Assembly (NCBI RefSeq): GCF_001591805.1
Contig: NZ_BCVP01000010.1
Location: 1-64,000, forward strand
From: Neobacillus novalis NBRC 102450
GTDB lineage: Bacteria; Bacillota; Bacilli; Bacillales; Cytobacillaceae
Direction: 5' to 3'
Length of the DNA stretch: 64,000 bases
A model generated the notes under the pieces. The model searched no databases, was not told where the DNA came from, and saw only the letters and a program-made list of their open reading frames with translations. Position 1 is the stretch's first letter. Every line of letters starts with the position of its first letter. Of the stretch, positions 1-7,918 are shown piece by piece. A program made the position numbers and the translations under genes.

Positions 1-777
1 TTTTTTCGGCTCGAAAATGAATTTATTGATTTGTTCTTCTGTTCTTAAAATCGCCTTTTCTTGCGGTTCAGCTTTGAAAACGACTTCCACAACATATTGA
101 CCATAGGAAGGTACGATTCGAACCTGTTGCAGCTTTCCTTCTGAAAGGGCTACCTTTCCTAATTTCAGTTGAAATCTGGTTCCCGGTAACTTGAGAACAT
201 TTCCTTCCTTAATTTCTGTGATTTGATTCGTTAAATAACACGTTGTTCTGCTTGTTTTTGATTTATATTTAGGAATCTTTGGTTTACCCGGAAAGCAGCT
301 TGGATTGATTTTATATTTTTTTGACGCTTTAAAAAAACTCTTCCAATCATCAAATACCTTTTTCATTGTTTGTTGATTGGACTGAGACGGCATGGAAGTG
401 TAATCAACCTGCTTCATGACTTTAAACAAGGCCTCAACAAAACTATACCCAATGAATGATTGATCTTTGGTTGGCATTTTAAAGAGTTTTAGCTTCGGTT
501 CTATTTCTTTACCCTTTTTATCTACTTTCTTAGGTTTTACCATTTCCTTTTCATAGTGTTTCTGTCGAATTTCATTCATTATCGGTAAATATGTTTCGAT
601 ATCCATCAAAACTTGTTGTTGATTTTCATTTTTCTTTTCTGCGTTTAGGGCTGTATATACCTGTCGAACGTAGTAATTTGTAATGTTATACAAATTTTTC
701 GCTTTGAAGCAGAGAGAATCACAATATTCAAATAGTTCATGATCGGAATGGATTTGAATTTTATAGGCACTATACAT
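1..777 (-). CDS. tnpB: TnpB (OrfB) RNA-guided nuclease of an IS200/IS605-type element, 5' part
   Basis: The gene runs off the left edge; 259 N-terminal codons are visible without a stop. TnpB proteins are RNA-guided DNA nucleases carried by IS200/IS605 and IS1341-type elements. The family call rests on the N-terminal signature LYNITNYYVRQ (residues 29-39), matching the conserved YNxxNYxxRQ stretch, followed by a lysine-rich segment and a strand-rich wedge-like region. The RuvC catalytic residues and the guide-RNA end of the element would lie outside the window. The ATG at 777 follows GGAGG with 8 nt spacing. No TnpA (Y1 transposase) gene is seen within the next kilobase, so this may be a solitary IS1341-type copy. 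Family call firm; activity cannot be judged. Confidence 0.85.
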   Translation of the reverse strand, partial: MYSAYKIQIHSDHELFEYCDSLCFKAKNLYNITNYYVRQVYTALNAEKKNENQQQVLMDIETYLPIMNEIRQKHYEKEMVKPKKVDKKGKEIEPKLKLFKMPTKDQSFIGYSFVEALFKVMKQVDYTSMPSQSNQQTMKKVFDDWKSFFKASKKYKINPSCFPGKPKIPKYKSKTSRTTCYLTNQITEIKEGNVLKLPGTRFQLKLGKVALSEGKLQQVRIVPSYGQYVVEVVFKAEPQEKAILRTEEQINKFIFEPKK

Positions 778-895
778 TCTTTTCACCTCCTTTAAACGGA
801 ACCTATGTTCTTATTATATTAAATAGGTTGATAGAATACAAAGTATTAGTCCATTTCCAAAAATGAAATAACAGCTTATATCCCCATATCTGAAG

Positions 896-1072
896 TTAGG
901 GGGTATTATGCTGCTTTCTGATAACCAAATGCCACCATTTATATGTATCTTCCACGCTAATATTAGCAACCAAATCTGCTAAAATTACCTCAAATGAAAA
1001 ATCTAATGTTGTAATTTGTGCTAATTCCATTTCCCCATCAACCTGATGATAACAATTAATGCCACCACTAGA
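896..1072 (-). pseudogene. Unrecognised coding relic
   Basis: An open frame of 58 codons ends in TAA at 896 and opens directly after an in-frame TGA at 1073-1075. It reads like protein (a segment containing GEMELAQITTLDFSFEVILA and a C-terminal VEDTYKWWHLVIRKQHNTP), but it has no good start or ribosome site. An ATG at 1030 would give 44 residues. A different frame just upstream on the same strand also reads protein-like (REKVEKGNDVILLESKLA), which suggests an old gene broken by a frameshift. I do not recognise the family. It could also be chance. Confidence 0.25.
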
Positions 1073-1294
1073 TCAATCGCCAATTTCGACTCCAACAGTA
1101 TCACGTCGTTACCCTTCTCTACCTTTTCACGGAACTTAACCCACCTATCTTACATTACCCCTCCCAGACTCGATGAATATTTTTCTTTCCTTACCCATTC
1201 TAAATTATTGGATTAAAGGGTCTGGCCCTAGAACTCGGCATAAATTAACACTCTATCAAATTAAAATGATAGAAATCCATACTATTTAATACTG

Positions 1295-1342
1295 AAAAGT
1301 GCCTGGCACCTTCCAAATTTCTGGTTGATGCCAGGCACTTTT
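1295..1342. repeat. Palindrome with GTGCCTGGCAC arms
   Basis: A perfect 14-bp inverted repeat, AAAAGTGCCTGGCA against TGCCAGGCACTTTT, separated by about 20 bp. It belongs to the dispersed palindrome family described in the findings and could also act as a bidirectional terminator. Confidence 0.75.
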
Positions 1343-1359
1343 GTTCATTTCCAAGAAAA

Positions 1360-1411
1360 AGGGTCAGACCCCCAGCCCGCTAAAGCATTAGCACGTTGGG
1401 TTCTGACCTTA
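1360..1411. repeat. Imperfect palindrome with GGGTCAGACCCC arms
   Basis: AGGGTCAGACCCCC on the left and GTTGGGTTCTGACCTT on the right flank a spacer containing CTAAAGCATTAGCACG. The same arms and the TAAAGC...AGCACG core return at 22.6 kb. It lies just downstream of the MscS gene and may double as its terminator. Confidence 0.7.
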
Positions 1412-1415
1412 AAAC

Positions 1416-2678
1416 TTAGTCCCTATATTTCATTACTTCCCTCTTTGATTCATCTACTATCGTTTTCAAATCATGCCCAGATGGATTCTGGAATATGCGA
1501 AGTCCAAACTCCTGTGCTACGGCGAAAAGATGGTCAAAGATATCCGCTTGGACCGATTCGTATACCGCCCATCTTATATCATTTGAAAATGCATATATTT
1601 CTAGAGGCAGCCCATGTTCTGTTGGTTCTAATTGTCTAACCATTAAGCTCATTTCTTGATTGATTCCAGGATGATGTTGAATGTAATTGCTGATATACGC
1701 CCTAAATACACCGATATTGGTAAGAGCCCTTCCATTCACTGGATTGCTCCGGTTAATATCGTTCTTCGTATTGTACTCTGCAATTTCACGTTCCCTCACG
1801 ATAATATGGTCCGAGAGATAGTCGATTGTATTAAATTTCTTAATCATTTCCTCGGTACAAAATGAAATACTATTTATATCAATAAATAAGGATCGCTTAA
1901 TCCGTCGCCCTCCAGAGGTTTGCATCCCTCTCCAATTTATAAAGGAATCCGATATCATCGCATAGCTTGGAATCATAGTAATCGTTTTGTCGAAATTTTG
2001 TACCTTTACTGTATTTAAAGAAATATCGATAATATCCCCATTTGCTCCGTATTTCGGCATTTCAATCCAGTCCCCAACCCGAACCATATCATTGGAAGCC
2101 AATTGAATCCCTGCAACAAGTCCTAACAAAGAATCTTTGAAAACCAACATAAGTACGGCAGAGAGAGCACCAATCCCGCTTAGAAAAACAAGTGGACTCT
2201 TTCCAACCAGGTTCGCAATCACCAATACAACTCCAAGTGTAATGACAATAATATTAATTACCTGGATATACCCTTTTATTGGCTTAACCTTAGATATATC
2301 ATAGGTTTGATAAATATCATTAATTGCATTTAATAAGCTACTCATCACCATTAATCCCATTATGATTAAATAGGCAATGGCACCCTTTTCTATCAATTTC
2401 TGATAGCTTGGAAAGGTTGATGCAAAATAATAAATAATAATTGCAGGAACAAAATGAGATAGCTTATGAAATACCCTTCTTTCCAAAAGCATTGTATCCC
2501 ACGTGAATTTGTTATTTTTCACAATATGGGTTATAACCCTGATCACTACTTTTCTTGTGATAAAATGGGCTACAACACAGATAATCGCTATTAAAAGAAT
2601 CATAATAATAATTGAAAGATACCCAGCTATGGTGGGATCTATTTCAAATTTTAAAAGCAGGTTACTTATGTACTTCAT
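1416..2678 (-). CDS. MscS-family mechanosensitive channel (YbdG-like)
   Basis: A 420-residue membrane channel of the small-conductance mechanosensitive family, closest in layout to YbdG/MscM-type proteins that open under hypo-osmotic stress. About five membrane segments lie in residues 15-190. The last is followed by the pore and beta-domain signature FKDSLLGLVAGIQLASNDMV, then RVGDWIEMP and a TVKVQNFDKTITMIPS stretch typical of the MscS beta domain. The remaining 150 residues form the cytoplasmic C-terminal domain. The ATG at 2678 follows AAGGGAGAGG. It is a single gene flanked by palindromic repeats. Family firm; the subfamily is inferred from length and motif order. Confidence 0.88.
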   Translation of the reverse strand: MKYISNLLLKFEIDPTIAGYLSIIIMILLIAIICVVAHFITRKVVIRVITHIVKNNKFTWDTMLLERRVFHKLSHFVPAIIIYYFASTFPSYQKLIEKGAIAYLIIMGLMVMSSLLNAINDIYQTYDISKVKPIKGYIQVINIIVITLGVVLVIANLVGKSPLVFLSGIGALSAVLMLVFKDSLLGLVAGIQLASNDMVRVGDWIEMPKYGANGDIIDISLNTVKVQNFDKTITMIPSYAMISDSFINWRGMQTSGGRRIKRSLFIDINSISFCTEEMIKKFNTIDYLSDHIIVREREIAEYNTKNDINRSNPVNGRALTNIGVFRAYISNYIQHHPGINQEMSLMVRQLEPTEHGLPLEIYAFSNDIRWAVYESVQADIFDHLFAVAQEFGLRIFQNPSGHDLKTIVDESKREVMKYRD

Positions 2679-2807
2679 ATATGCCTCTCCCTTGATGTTA
2701 TTTTAATATATTTATATATTATAACAGAAAGCCGTAGGGAAGTTTCTATAGAGCCTTTTTCCTATTCTAGTCTTTACATTTATAACCACACTTCGAAAAA
2801 GGGAAAA

Positions 2808-2868
2808 AGGGATCAGTTCCCACGGCATGGTAAATCTTTAATTTTCCGGGGGACTGACCCGTGGGAAT
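2808..2868. repeat. Diverged palindrome of the GGGTCAGACCC family
   Basis: GGGATCAGTTCCCACGG on the left and CCGGGGGACTGACCCGTGGG on the right form a long imperfect hairpin between the MscS gene and the end of the sugar-acid operon. Confidence 0.6.
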
Positions 2869-2883
2869 GGTTATTGTACGAAG

Positions 2884-2916
2884 CAACCCCTGCACTTTAA
2901 AACGTGACAGGGGTTG
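2884..2916 (-). terminator. Hairpin after the sugar-acid operon
   Basis: CAACCCCTG (2884-2892) pairs with CAGGGGTTG (2908-2916), 40 nt beyond the hxlB-like stop. There is no clear T-run on the minus strand, so it may be a weak terminator or a 3'-end stabiliser. Confidence 0.4.
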
Positions 2917-2955
2917 ACTTCATCATAGATTTATTTTTCCATGTATCTTCTTTAT

Positions 2956-3495
2956 TTACCAATGCTTTCCTGTGGCAGTTTCATTGGATACGCCATCACG
3001 TCTGCTCAGATATAAACATAAACCATCTAAAACGATGTGAACACTTTGATCGAACAAAGAACTTAACAATTGAATTGATTTTCTGTTACCGCCCTGGTCT
3101 CCTCTTACAGTGCCAGGCACCAATACAGTCAAATCCGCACTGCCTGCTAAATCCGATTCCAAATTACTGGTAAACGCTAAGACCCTTGCTCCTTTTTCTT
3201 TTGCTTTTTTTGCATCGGAAACCACATTCGCACTTTTGCCTGAACCAGAAACCGCAACCACTACATCATTTTCTTTAATGGCTGGTGTAATGGTTTCACC
3301 TACTACATATACTTCATAGCCCAAATGCATGAGCCTCATGGCAAATCCTTTCGCCATAAGCCCTGAACGGCCTTCACCAACCACGAAGATTCTCTTTTCC
3401 CTTACGATATCCGCGGCAGCATCTGCCAACGATTGCTCATCAACTTTTGAAACGACTTCATTTATTTCTTCTAAAATGGAAGCAAGCATGTTCAT
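2956..3495 (-). CDS. hxlB: 6-phospho-3-hexuloisomerase-like protein (SIS domain)
   Basis: A 179-residue single SIS-domain protein of the PHI family, which interconverts D-arabino-3-hexulose 6-phosphate and fructose 6-phosphate in the ribulose-monophosphate pathway. Visible motifs are VVGEGRSGLMAKGFAMRL near residue 38, the SIS serine loop VAVSGSGKSANVV near residue 80, and the PHI-like C-terminal QLLSSLFDQSVHIVLDGL. It is the last gene of the operon. Its start overlaps the stop of the HPS-like gene by 4 nt, so the two are translationally coupled, as in known hxlAB pairs. The kinase and aldolase upstream suggest a role in sugar-acid breakdown rather than formaldehyde fixation; that is inference. 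Confidence 0.85.
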   Translation of the reverse strand: MNMLASILEEINEVVSKVDEQSLADAAADIVREKRIFVVGEGRSGLMAKGFAMRLMHLGYEVYVVGETITPAIKENDVVVAVSGSGKSANVVSDAKKAKEKGARVLAFTSNLESDLAGSADLTVLVPGTVRGDQGGNRKSIQLLSSLFDQSVHIVLDGLCLYLSRRDGVSNETATGKHW

Positions 3496-4115
3496 TCATC
3501 TCCATCCACTATCGTTTTAAACATTTTTGCTGATTCTTTTATATTAGCTGATTTCGTTATCGCACTACCGACGATCGCAATTTCAAAATTAGCTTTCTTG
3601 ATTTCGGCAATATTTTGAGAATTGATTCCCCCAGCAACGGACAATCTTGGAAAATCATGAATCTGTGATAAAGTACTTTCTATTAAAGTTAGTAAACCTG
3701 TGCTTTTATCCGACGGAAGATGAACACAAAGGATACCGTCTGTAAATTGTTTAAGTTCTATTTGCTTTTCAGGTGACGTCTCAAGCAAATCAATCATATA
3801 ATCCTTCTGATAGTTCTGGGCGACCTTTTGGCAGATTCTGATCGTTTCCAAGGAAGCAGCGCCAAGAACAGTGGCAATATCGGCACCAGCCTGATAAATT
3901 GCTTCGAATTCATATTCTGCTTCATCCACTGTTTTAATATCGGCCAAAATAACCTTGTCCGGAAATTCTTTTCTGATTCGCTTTACAGATTCGAGACCAA
4001 AATCCTTGATCAGTGAAGTGCCGATTTCAATTATATCAATATCATTTTCGGCCTCACGGATTATTTCGATCGCTTTTTCAATCGCTACCCGATCCACTGC
4101 TAATTGAAGTTTCAT
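3492..4115 (-). CDS. hxlA: 3-hexulose-6-phosphate synthase / keto-gulonate-phosphate decarboxylase family protein
   Basis: A 207-residue TIM-barrel protein of the OMP-decarboxylase suprafamily. The metal-binding DxKxxD motif is present as ADIKTVDEAEYE near residue 60, followed by GADIATVLGAAS near 79 and the phosphate-binding SVAGGI (about 160) and AIVGSAIT (about 179) loops. HPS enzymes condense formaldehyde with ribulose 5-phosphate; relatives decarboxylate 3-keto-L-gulonate 6-phosphate. The usual VHxGxDxQAxG region reads CVHLPSDKSTG here, so the substrate may differ from textbook HPS. It overlaps both neighbours by 4 nt. Pairing with a PHI gene favours HPS over UlaD. Confidence 0.78.
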   Translation of the reverse strand: MKLQLAVDRVAIEKAIEIIREAENDIDIIEIGTSLIKDFGLESVKRIRKEFPDKVILADIKTVDEAEYEFEAIYQAGADIATVLGAASLETIRICQKVAQNYQKDYMIDLLETSPEKQIELKQFTDGILCVHLPSDKSTGLLTLIESTLSQIHDFPRLSVAGGINSQNIAEIKKANFEIAIVGSAITKSANIKESAKMFKTIVDGDE

Positions 4116-5056
4116 TTTGAATGACTCCCAATAAATTTGTCTAATTCTTCTCTCGTTGGAAGGCCTTCGTTATCGCTTACAAATGTGACCTGAATTGCAC
4201 CAATCGCATTCGCCCTGGTAATGGTTTCCTGAATCGACAGCCCCTCCAGCTTACCGGTAACGACGCCTACAGCAAAGCCATCTCCGGCTCCAACTGTGTC
4301 GATTACTTTTTCCACTTTAAAGCCTTCTTGATAAAAGCTTCCGGATTCAGTTCTTACGTAAGCTCCTTTGCTTCCAAGCTTGATAATGACTTCTTTGACA
4401 CCCAGATCCTGATAAAAATCTGCAATTTTCTCTGGATTATCCGTTCCGGCCAGAATCAATCCTTCGGATACTCCAGGCAAAATCAAATCGGATTTAGCGG
4501 CCAGTTCATTGATTACTTTTACCATTACCTCTTCGCTTTCCCATAAAGCTGGACGAAGATTAGGGTCAAAGGTAATATAAATGCCACTCTCTCTTGCACG
4601 ATCCATTAGGCGGTATGTTGCTTCACGGCAGCTTAACGATAATGCTGGTGGAATCCCCGTCACATGAACAAGATCAACCCCATCAAAATCGATTAAATCA
4701 ATATCAGCAGCACTCATATGTGAAAAAGCTGACCCCTTACGATAATAGGCGACTACAGGATCCCCTTCGGAAACTTTGCTCTTTAATTGAGTGGCTGTTT
4801 TATAAATGGGGTCAAAGGTTAAGAATTCAGTACCGATTCCTTCCCGATTTAAAAAGTTTTTAATATAATGTGCCATCGGATCTTGTCCCAGCTTGGTTAC
4901 ATAGGATACTTTATGCCCTAACCGGGAAAGCCCTGTACAGACATTCACCTCTGCACCTGCCAGTGATCTTCTGAATAACTCGACCTCTTCCAGCGGACCC
5001 TCTGTTTCTGCAGTAAACATAGCCATTGGTTCACCAAATAACAGTATTTTACTCAT
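4112..5056 (-). CDS. kdgK: 2-keto-3-deoxygluconate kinase (PfkB family)
   Basis: A 314-residue sugar kinase of the ribokinase/PfkB family, most like KdgK, which phosphorylates 2-keto-3-deoxygluconate to KDPG. The N-terminus LLFGEPMAMFTAE and the segment RRSLAGAEVNVCTGLSRLG are KdgK-like. ITFDPNLRPALW near residue 165 and the anion-hole and catalytic motif DTVGAGDGFAVG near residue 250 are intact, so it should be active. It is co-transcribed with a KDPG aldolase gene five genes upstream, which fits the KDG-KDPG-pyruvate plus glyceraldehyde-3-phosphate route. It overlaps the next gene by 4 nt. Confidence 0.88.
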   Translation of the reverse strand: MSKILLFGEPMAMFTAETEGPLEEVELFRRSLAGAEVNVCTGLSRLGHKVSYVTKLGQDPMAHYIKNFLNREGIGTEFLTFDPIYKTATQLKSKVSEGDPVVAYYRKGSAFSHMSAADIDLIDFDGVDLVHVTGIPPALSLSCREATYRLMDRARESGIYITFDPNLRPALWESEEVMVKVINELAAKSDLILPGVSEGLILAGTDNPEKIADFYQDLGVKEVIIKLGSKGAYVRTESGSFYQEGFKVEKVIDTVGAGDGFAVGVVTGKLEGLSIQETITRANAIGAIQVTFVSDNEGLPTREELDKFIGSHSK

Positions 5057-5061
5057 ATCGA

Positions 5062-5715
5062 TTAACTCCTTATGATAGTTGTAATTTCATTGAATAACTG
5101 ATTAGCTTTCCCTTCATGATGGGGAAACAACATTAAAACATCGAAAACGAATGGGTTAAAGTCAAGCGAGAGCAAGCCTTTTGCAAACTGCATCGCTGCA
5201 ATCTCACTAAGTGCCACCAGCCGTGATTTATATTGAAATTTCCCGAGTTTCCAAAGGGGTATTTTCGTGTTTTTTGTAAAAATATCAGCATTATGCTCTT
5301 CTATAAAATGAAACAATTCATGGGCTATTAAAAGCTCCTCCACATCAACATGATCGAGCATTAACCCGAGCTGATGTTCCTGGATAAATTTTTTGACAAG
5401 CTCAATATTATCATTAAATAATGTAATGCTGTTTGGACTGTGAAACACGGCAAACATTATATAATTTTCTATGCTATATGAATCTTTATAATTTATTTTT
5501 GCGTTCATCCTCGCTGCTATTTCTTTAACGGAAAGAACGGGATATGTTTGCCTTAGTTGAACAGCTTGCTGATTGCCGCATTCAATTGCTTTTTCAATAA
5601 GTTCCTGTTTTACAGGATCAGTCACTTTACGGTTGAGAGGGTCTCTGCTGAATGCATATCTACCCCACTCATGATCCGATATGTTTGTTAAAAAGTTTAC
5701 TTTATCGGTGATCAT
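5062..5715 (-). CDS. Uncharacterised HExxH protein in the sugar-acid operon
   Basis: A 217-residue protein I do not recognise. It contains a gluzincin-like zinc motif, HELFHFIEEH near residue 131, followed about 40 residues later by the helix ALSEIAAMQFAKGLL, whose glutamate could be a third ligand. There is no signal peptide or membrane segment, so it is probably cytoplasmic. The start overlaps the stop of the hydantoinase-family gene by 4 nt, and the kinase gene follows after 5 nt, so it is part of the same transcript. It could be a zinc-dependent amidase or peptidase, or a processing factor for the HyuA-like protein; neither is shown. Confidence 0.7.
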   Translation of the reverse strand: MITDKVNFLTNISDHEWGRYAFSRDPLNRKVTDPVKQELIEKAIECGNQQAVQLRQTYPVLSVKEIAARMNAKINYKDSYSIENYIMFAVFHSPNSITLFNDNIELVKKFIQEHQLGLMLDHVDVEELLIAHELFHFIEEHNADIFTKNTKIPLWKLGKFQYKSRLVALSEIAAMQFAKGLLSLDFNPFVFDVLMLFPHHEGKANQLFNEITTIIRS

Positions 5716-7844
5716 AAATCATTTTTTGCTCCGACAATAATGATTTCTTCATTTGGTTCCATGGTTGATAATTCTGTATCAACGACCATGAATAACTGAT
5801 CTTTATCTAGCATGCCTGCATAATCCAATACCTTACCGCCAATACAAAGATAAATATCAGGACTTAATTTAATATCACTCTTGAAGACGGCTAAAGTTTC
5901 CCACATTTTGCCGATCACTTCTTGTGCTTCTGCTACGGTGCATTTTTCAGCGACACCGTCTCCGCGTTGTACCTTAATAAAGCCTTTTTTGTCGACGATT
6001 CTGATTTGTTTAGAACCTTCTTTCTTCCCATTGGCAGAGAAGACATAAACGACATTGCTCTTCGTAACCAATTGTGTTTCCTCAATCGGTACACCAATTG
6101 ATTTGGCAGCCAGTGCTTTGGCATCCTCTTCGCTTAATGCCATTAACAGATCCGTTGTTTGAACTTCCGAAGAACCCATTGCAATCGCTGTTACTTTATT
6201 CGTTTGAGAATCGATTTCGATTTGAACCTCAACGGAATCAGGCACGGCTCCATTAGCGATGGCCATATTTGCGGCTTCTTTCTTAATATCCGCAATATCC
6301 TTTTTCGTCGGTGATGGGATAACCCGTTCAACCACATCACGAATCATCGCTAAGGCAACACCAATAGAAGAAATGACTTCTGCATTTTCTGGAATGCTGT
6401 ACTCCAAGTCCATATGTTCAGCAGTAAATGGAAGTAAAGATGCACAGCCGCCTCCCACGCCAACGAGAGAAATTTGGTCTTTTTCCAGTTTATATTTTTC
6501 CGCGAATTGTTCGATGACTGGTTTAATCTTTTCATAAGATTTTTCCAAAATCTGTCTAGCCACTTCTTCTACCGTCTTATTCATATATTTGGCGAGCGGC
6601 TCCATTGCTTTCCGGGCAGCCTCAGGGTTTCCATATGAATAATGTTCAGGGGTTACATATCCTAATACGTTCGCTGCGCAGCTATTTGTAATGGTGATCT
6701 TGTTGCCGTTTTTAAGTTTAATATAGACATAATCAGCCGGATCACCCTCTTTAGGAGAGAAAAACTCTACTTGCGGATCGACGATTTCTTCAATCGGTGT
6801 AAAGACGGCATAAGGCATACCACCAATATGGGCACTTCTTGGCCCAACGTCAACAATACCTTCTTTTGATGCACGGACCATACTTCCTCCGGCTACACCT
6901 AATACGCGAACGTCCAAGGAGCTAATATATGTGGGATGGCCTCCAACGATTGAGTAATCAACAGCCGGGCGTCCATTTTTTATAACTCCAATGTTCGTAC
7001 TCGTTCCGCCTACTTCGAAATAAATACCGTTTGATGCCCTTAAATACATCAATGAACCAACCACACTGGCGGCAGGACCGGACAGCATGGTTAATACAGG
7101 ACGTTTTCTCATTTCATCAATCCCCATAACCCCGCCATCACCACGCATGATCATTAATGGAACCTGAATCCCGGCTTGACGGACGCTGCCTTCTGTACTG
7201 TTTGCCGTTTCAAGCATTTTTGGCAGAATGCTGGCATTAATGGTTGCTGTCCTTGTTCTTCGAGTCAGACCGTACAGCTTACTGATTTCAGATGCAACTG
7301 AAACAGGAACGTCATGCTCAACAGCAAGTTTTTGGATTTCTTTTTCCTCAGTTAAATCATCAACACCGAATGCCTTGGAAGCGACAAAAACTCCTGCACC
7401 TTCGTCTTTTAATTCTTTGATTGTTTTTTTGATACTTTCACCGTTTACTTCTTTCTGTTTCATGTAGCGATGATGTGTCTTAATCATTCGGCCAGTACCC
7501 AAATCAATATCATCAATTTTAGTTTGTTTTTTTGCAAGCCAGCCGCCCAGGCCGCCTTTACCGATCCCAATAACCCCAACCTCGGCAACGTCGCCCTCTA
7601 AAAGAGCGTTTGTTGCTTGTGTCGTACTGTGAGCGATAAAAATTACATCTTCTGGATTAATATTGTTTTTTGTTAAACATAATTTAAAGGCTTCGATAAC
7701 ACCAGCAGCCACACCATTTGGATGATCATGGGTGGTCATGACGGAACCTTTACCGATGATTTCATGTGTTTCATTATCAATTGCGACTGCTTTTGTATGA
7801 GTTCCCCCAACATCTATACCGACGCGAATAGCTTTTTTGGCCAT
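5712..7844 (-). CDS. Hydantoinase/oxoprolinase-family protein (HyuA-like)
   Basis: A 711-residue member of the HyuA / 5-oxoprolinase N-terminal family, which use ATP to open cyclic amides or to drive carboxylation. The ASKHA-type phosphate motif VGIDVGGTHTKAVAID is near the N-terminus, IFIAHSTTQATNALLEGDVA follows, and the second ATPase half has YFEVGGTSTNIGVI and VGVGGGCASLLPF. The C-terminal 200 residues are an extension. The ATG at 7844 is preferred because it follows GGAGG with 7 nt spacing; an upstream in-frame ATG at 7910 lacks this. No HyuB-like partner is in the operon, unlike most HyuAB systems. Substrate unknown. Confidence 0.82.
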   Translation of the reverse strand: MAKKAIRVGIDVGGTHTKAVAIDNETHEIIGKGSVMTTHDHPNGVAAGVIEAFKLCLTKNNINPEDVIFIAHSTTQATNALLEGDVAEVGVIGIGKGGLGGWLAKKQTKIDDIDLGTGRMIKTHHRYMKQKEVNGESIKKTIKELKDEGAGVFVASKAFGVDDLTEEKEIQKLAVEHDVPVSVASEISKLYGLTRRTRTATINASILPKMLETANSTEGSVRQAGIQVPLMIMRGDGGVMGIDEMRKRPVLTMLSGPAASVVGSLMYLRASNGIYFEVGGTSTNIGVIKNGRPAVDYSIVGGHPTYISSLDVRVLGVAGGSMVRASKEGIVDVGPRSAHIGGMPYAVFTPIEEIVDPQVEFFSPKEGDPADYVYIKLKNGNKITITNSCAANVLGYVTPEHYSYGNPEAARKAMEPLAKYMNKTVEEVARQILEKSYEKIKPVIEQFAEKYKLEKDQISLVGVGGGCASLLPFTAEHMDLEYSIPENAEVISSIGVALAMIRDVVERVIPSPTKKDIADIKKEAANMAIANGAVPDSVEVQIEIDSQTNKVTAIAMGSSEVQTTDLLMALSEEDAKALAAKSIGVPIEETQLVTKSNVVYVFSANGKKEGSKQIRIVDKKGFIKVQRGDGVAEKCTVAEAQEVIGKMWETLAVFKSDIKLSPDIYLCIGGKVLDYAGMLDKDQLFMVVDTELSTMEPNEEIIIVGAKNDL

Positions 7845-7918
7845 TTTTATTCCTCCACTTCCAATTTTATTGAAATCGGCTGCTCCTTCAACAGGACCCA
7901 CCGATTTCATGGCGTTTC

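Noticed and set aside
1325-1639. 104-codon plus-strand frame opposite the MscS gene
   Set aside because: It crosses two palindromes and the antisense of a well-supported gene, with no family match.
3103-3122. GTGCCAGGCACC palindrome inside the hxlB-like gene
   Set aside because: It encodes the conserved LVPGTV segment of the protein, so its match to the repeat arms is most likely chance.
2956-4115. Formaldehyde-detoxification hxlAB operon
   Set aside because: The pair is similar to HPS/PHI, but it is embedded in a sugar-acid operon without an HxlR-type regulator, so I did not assign that role.
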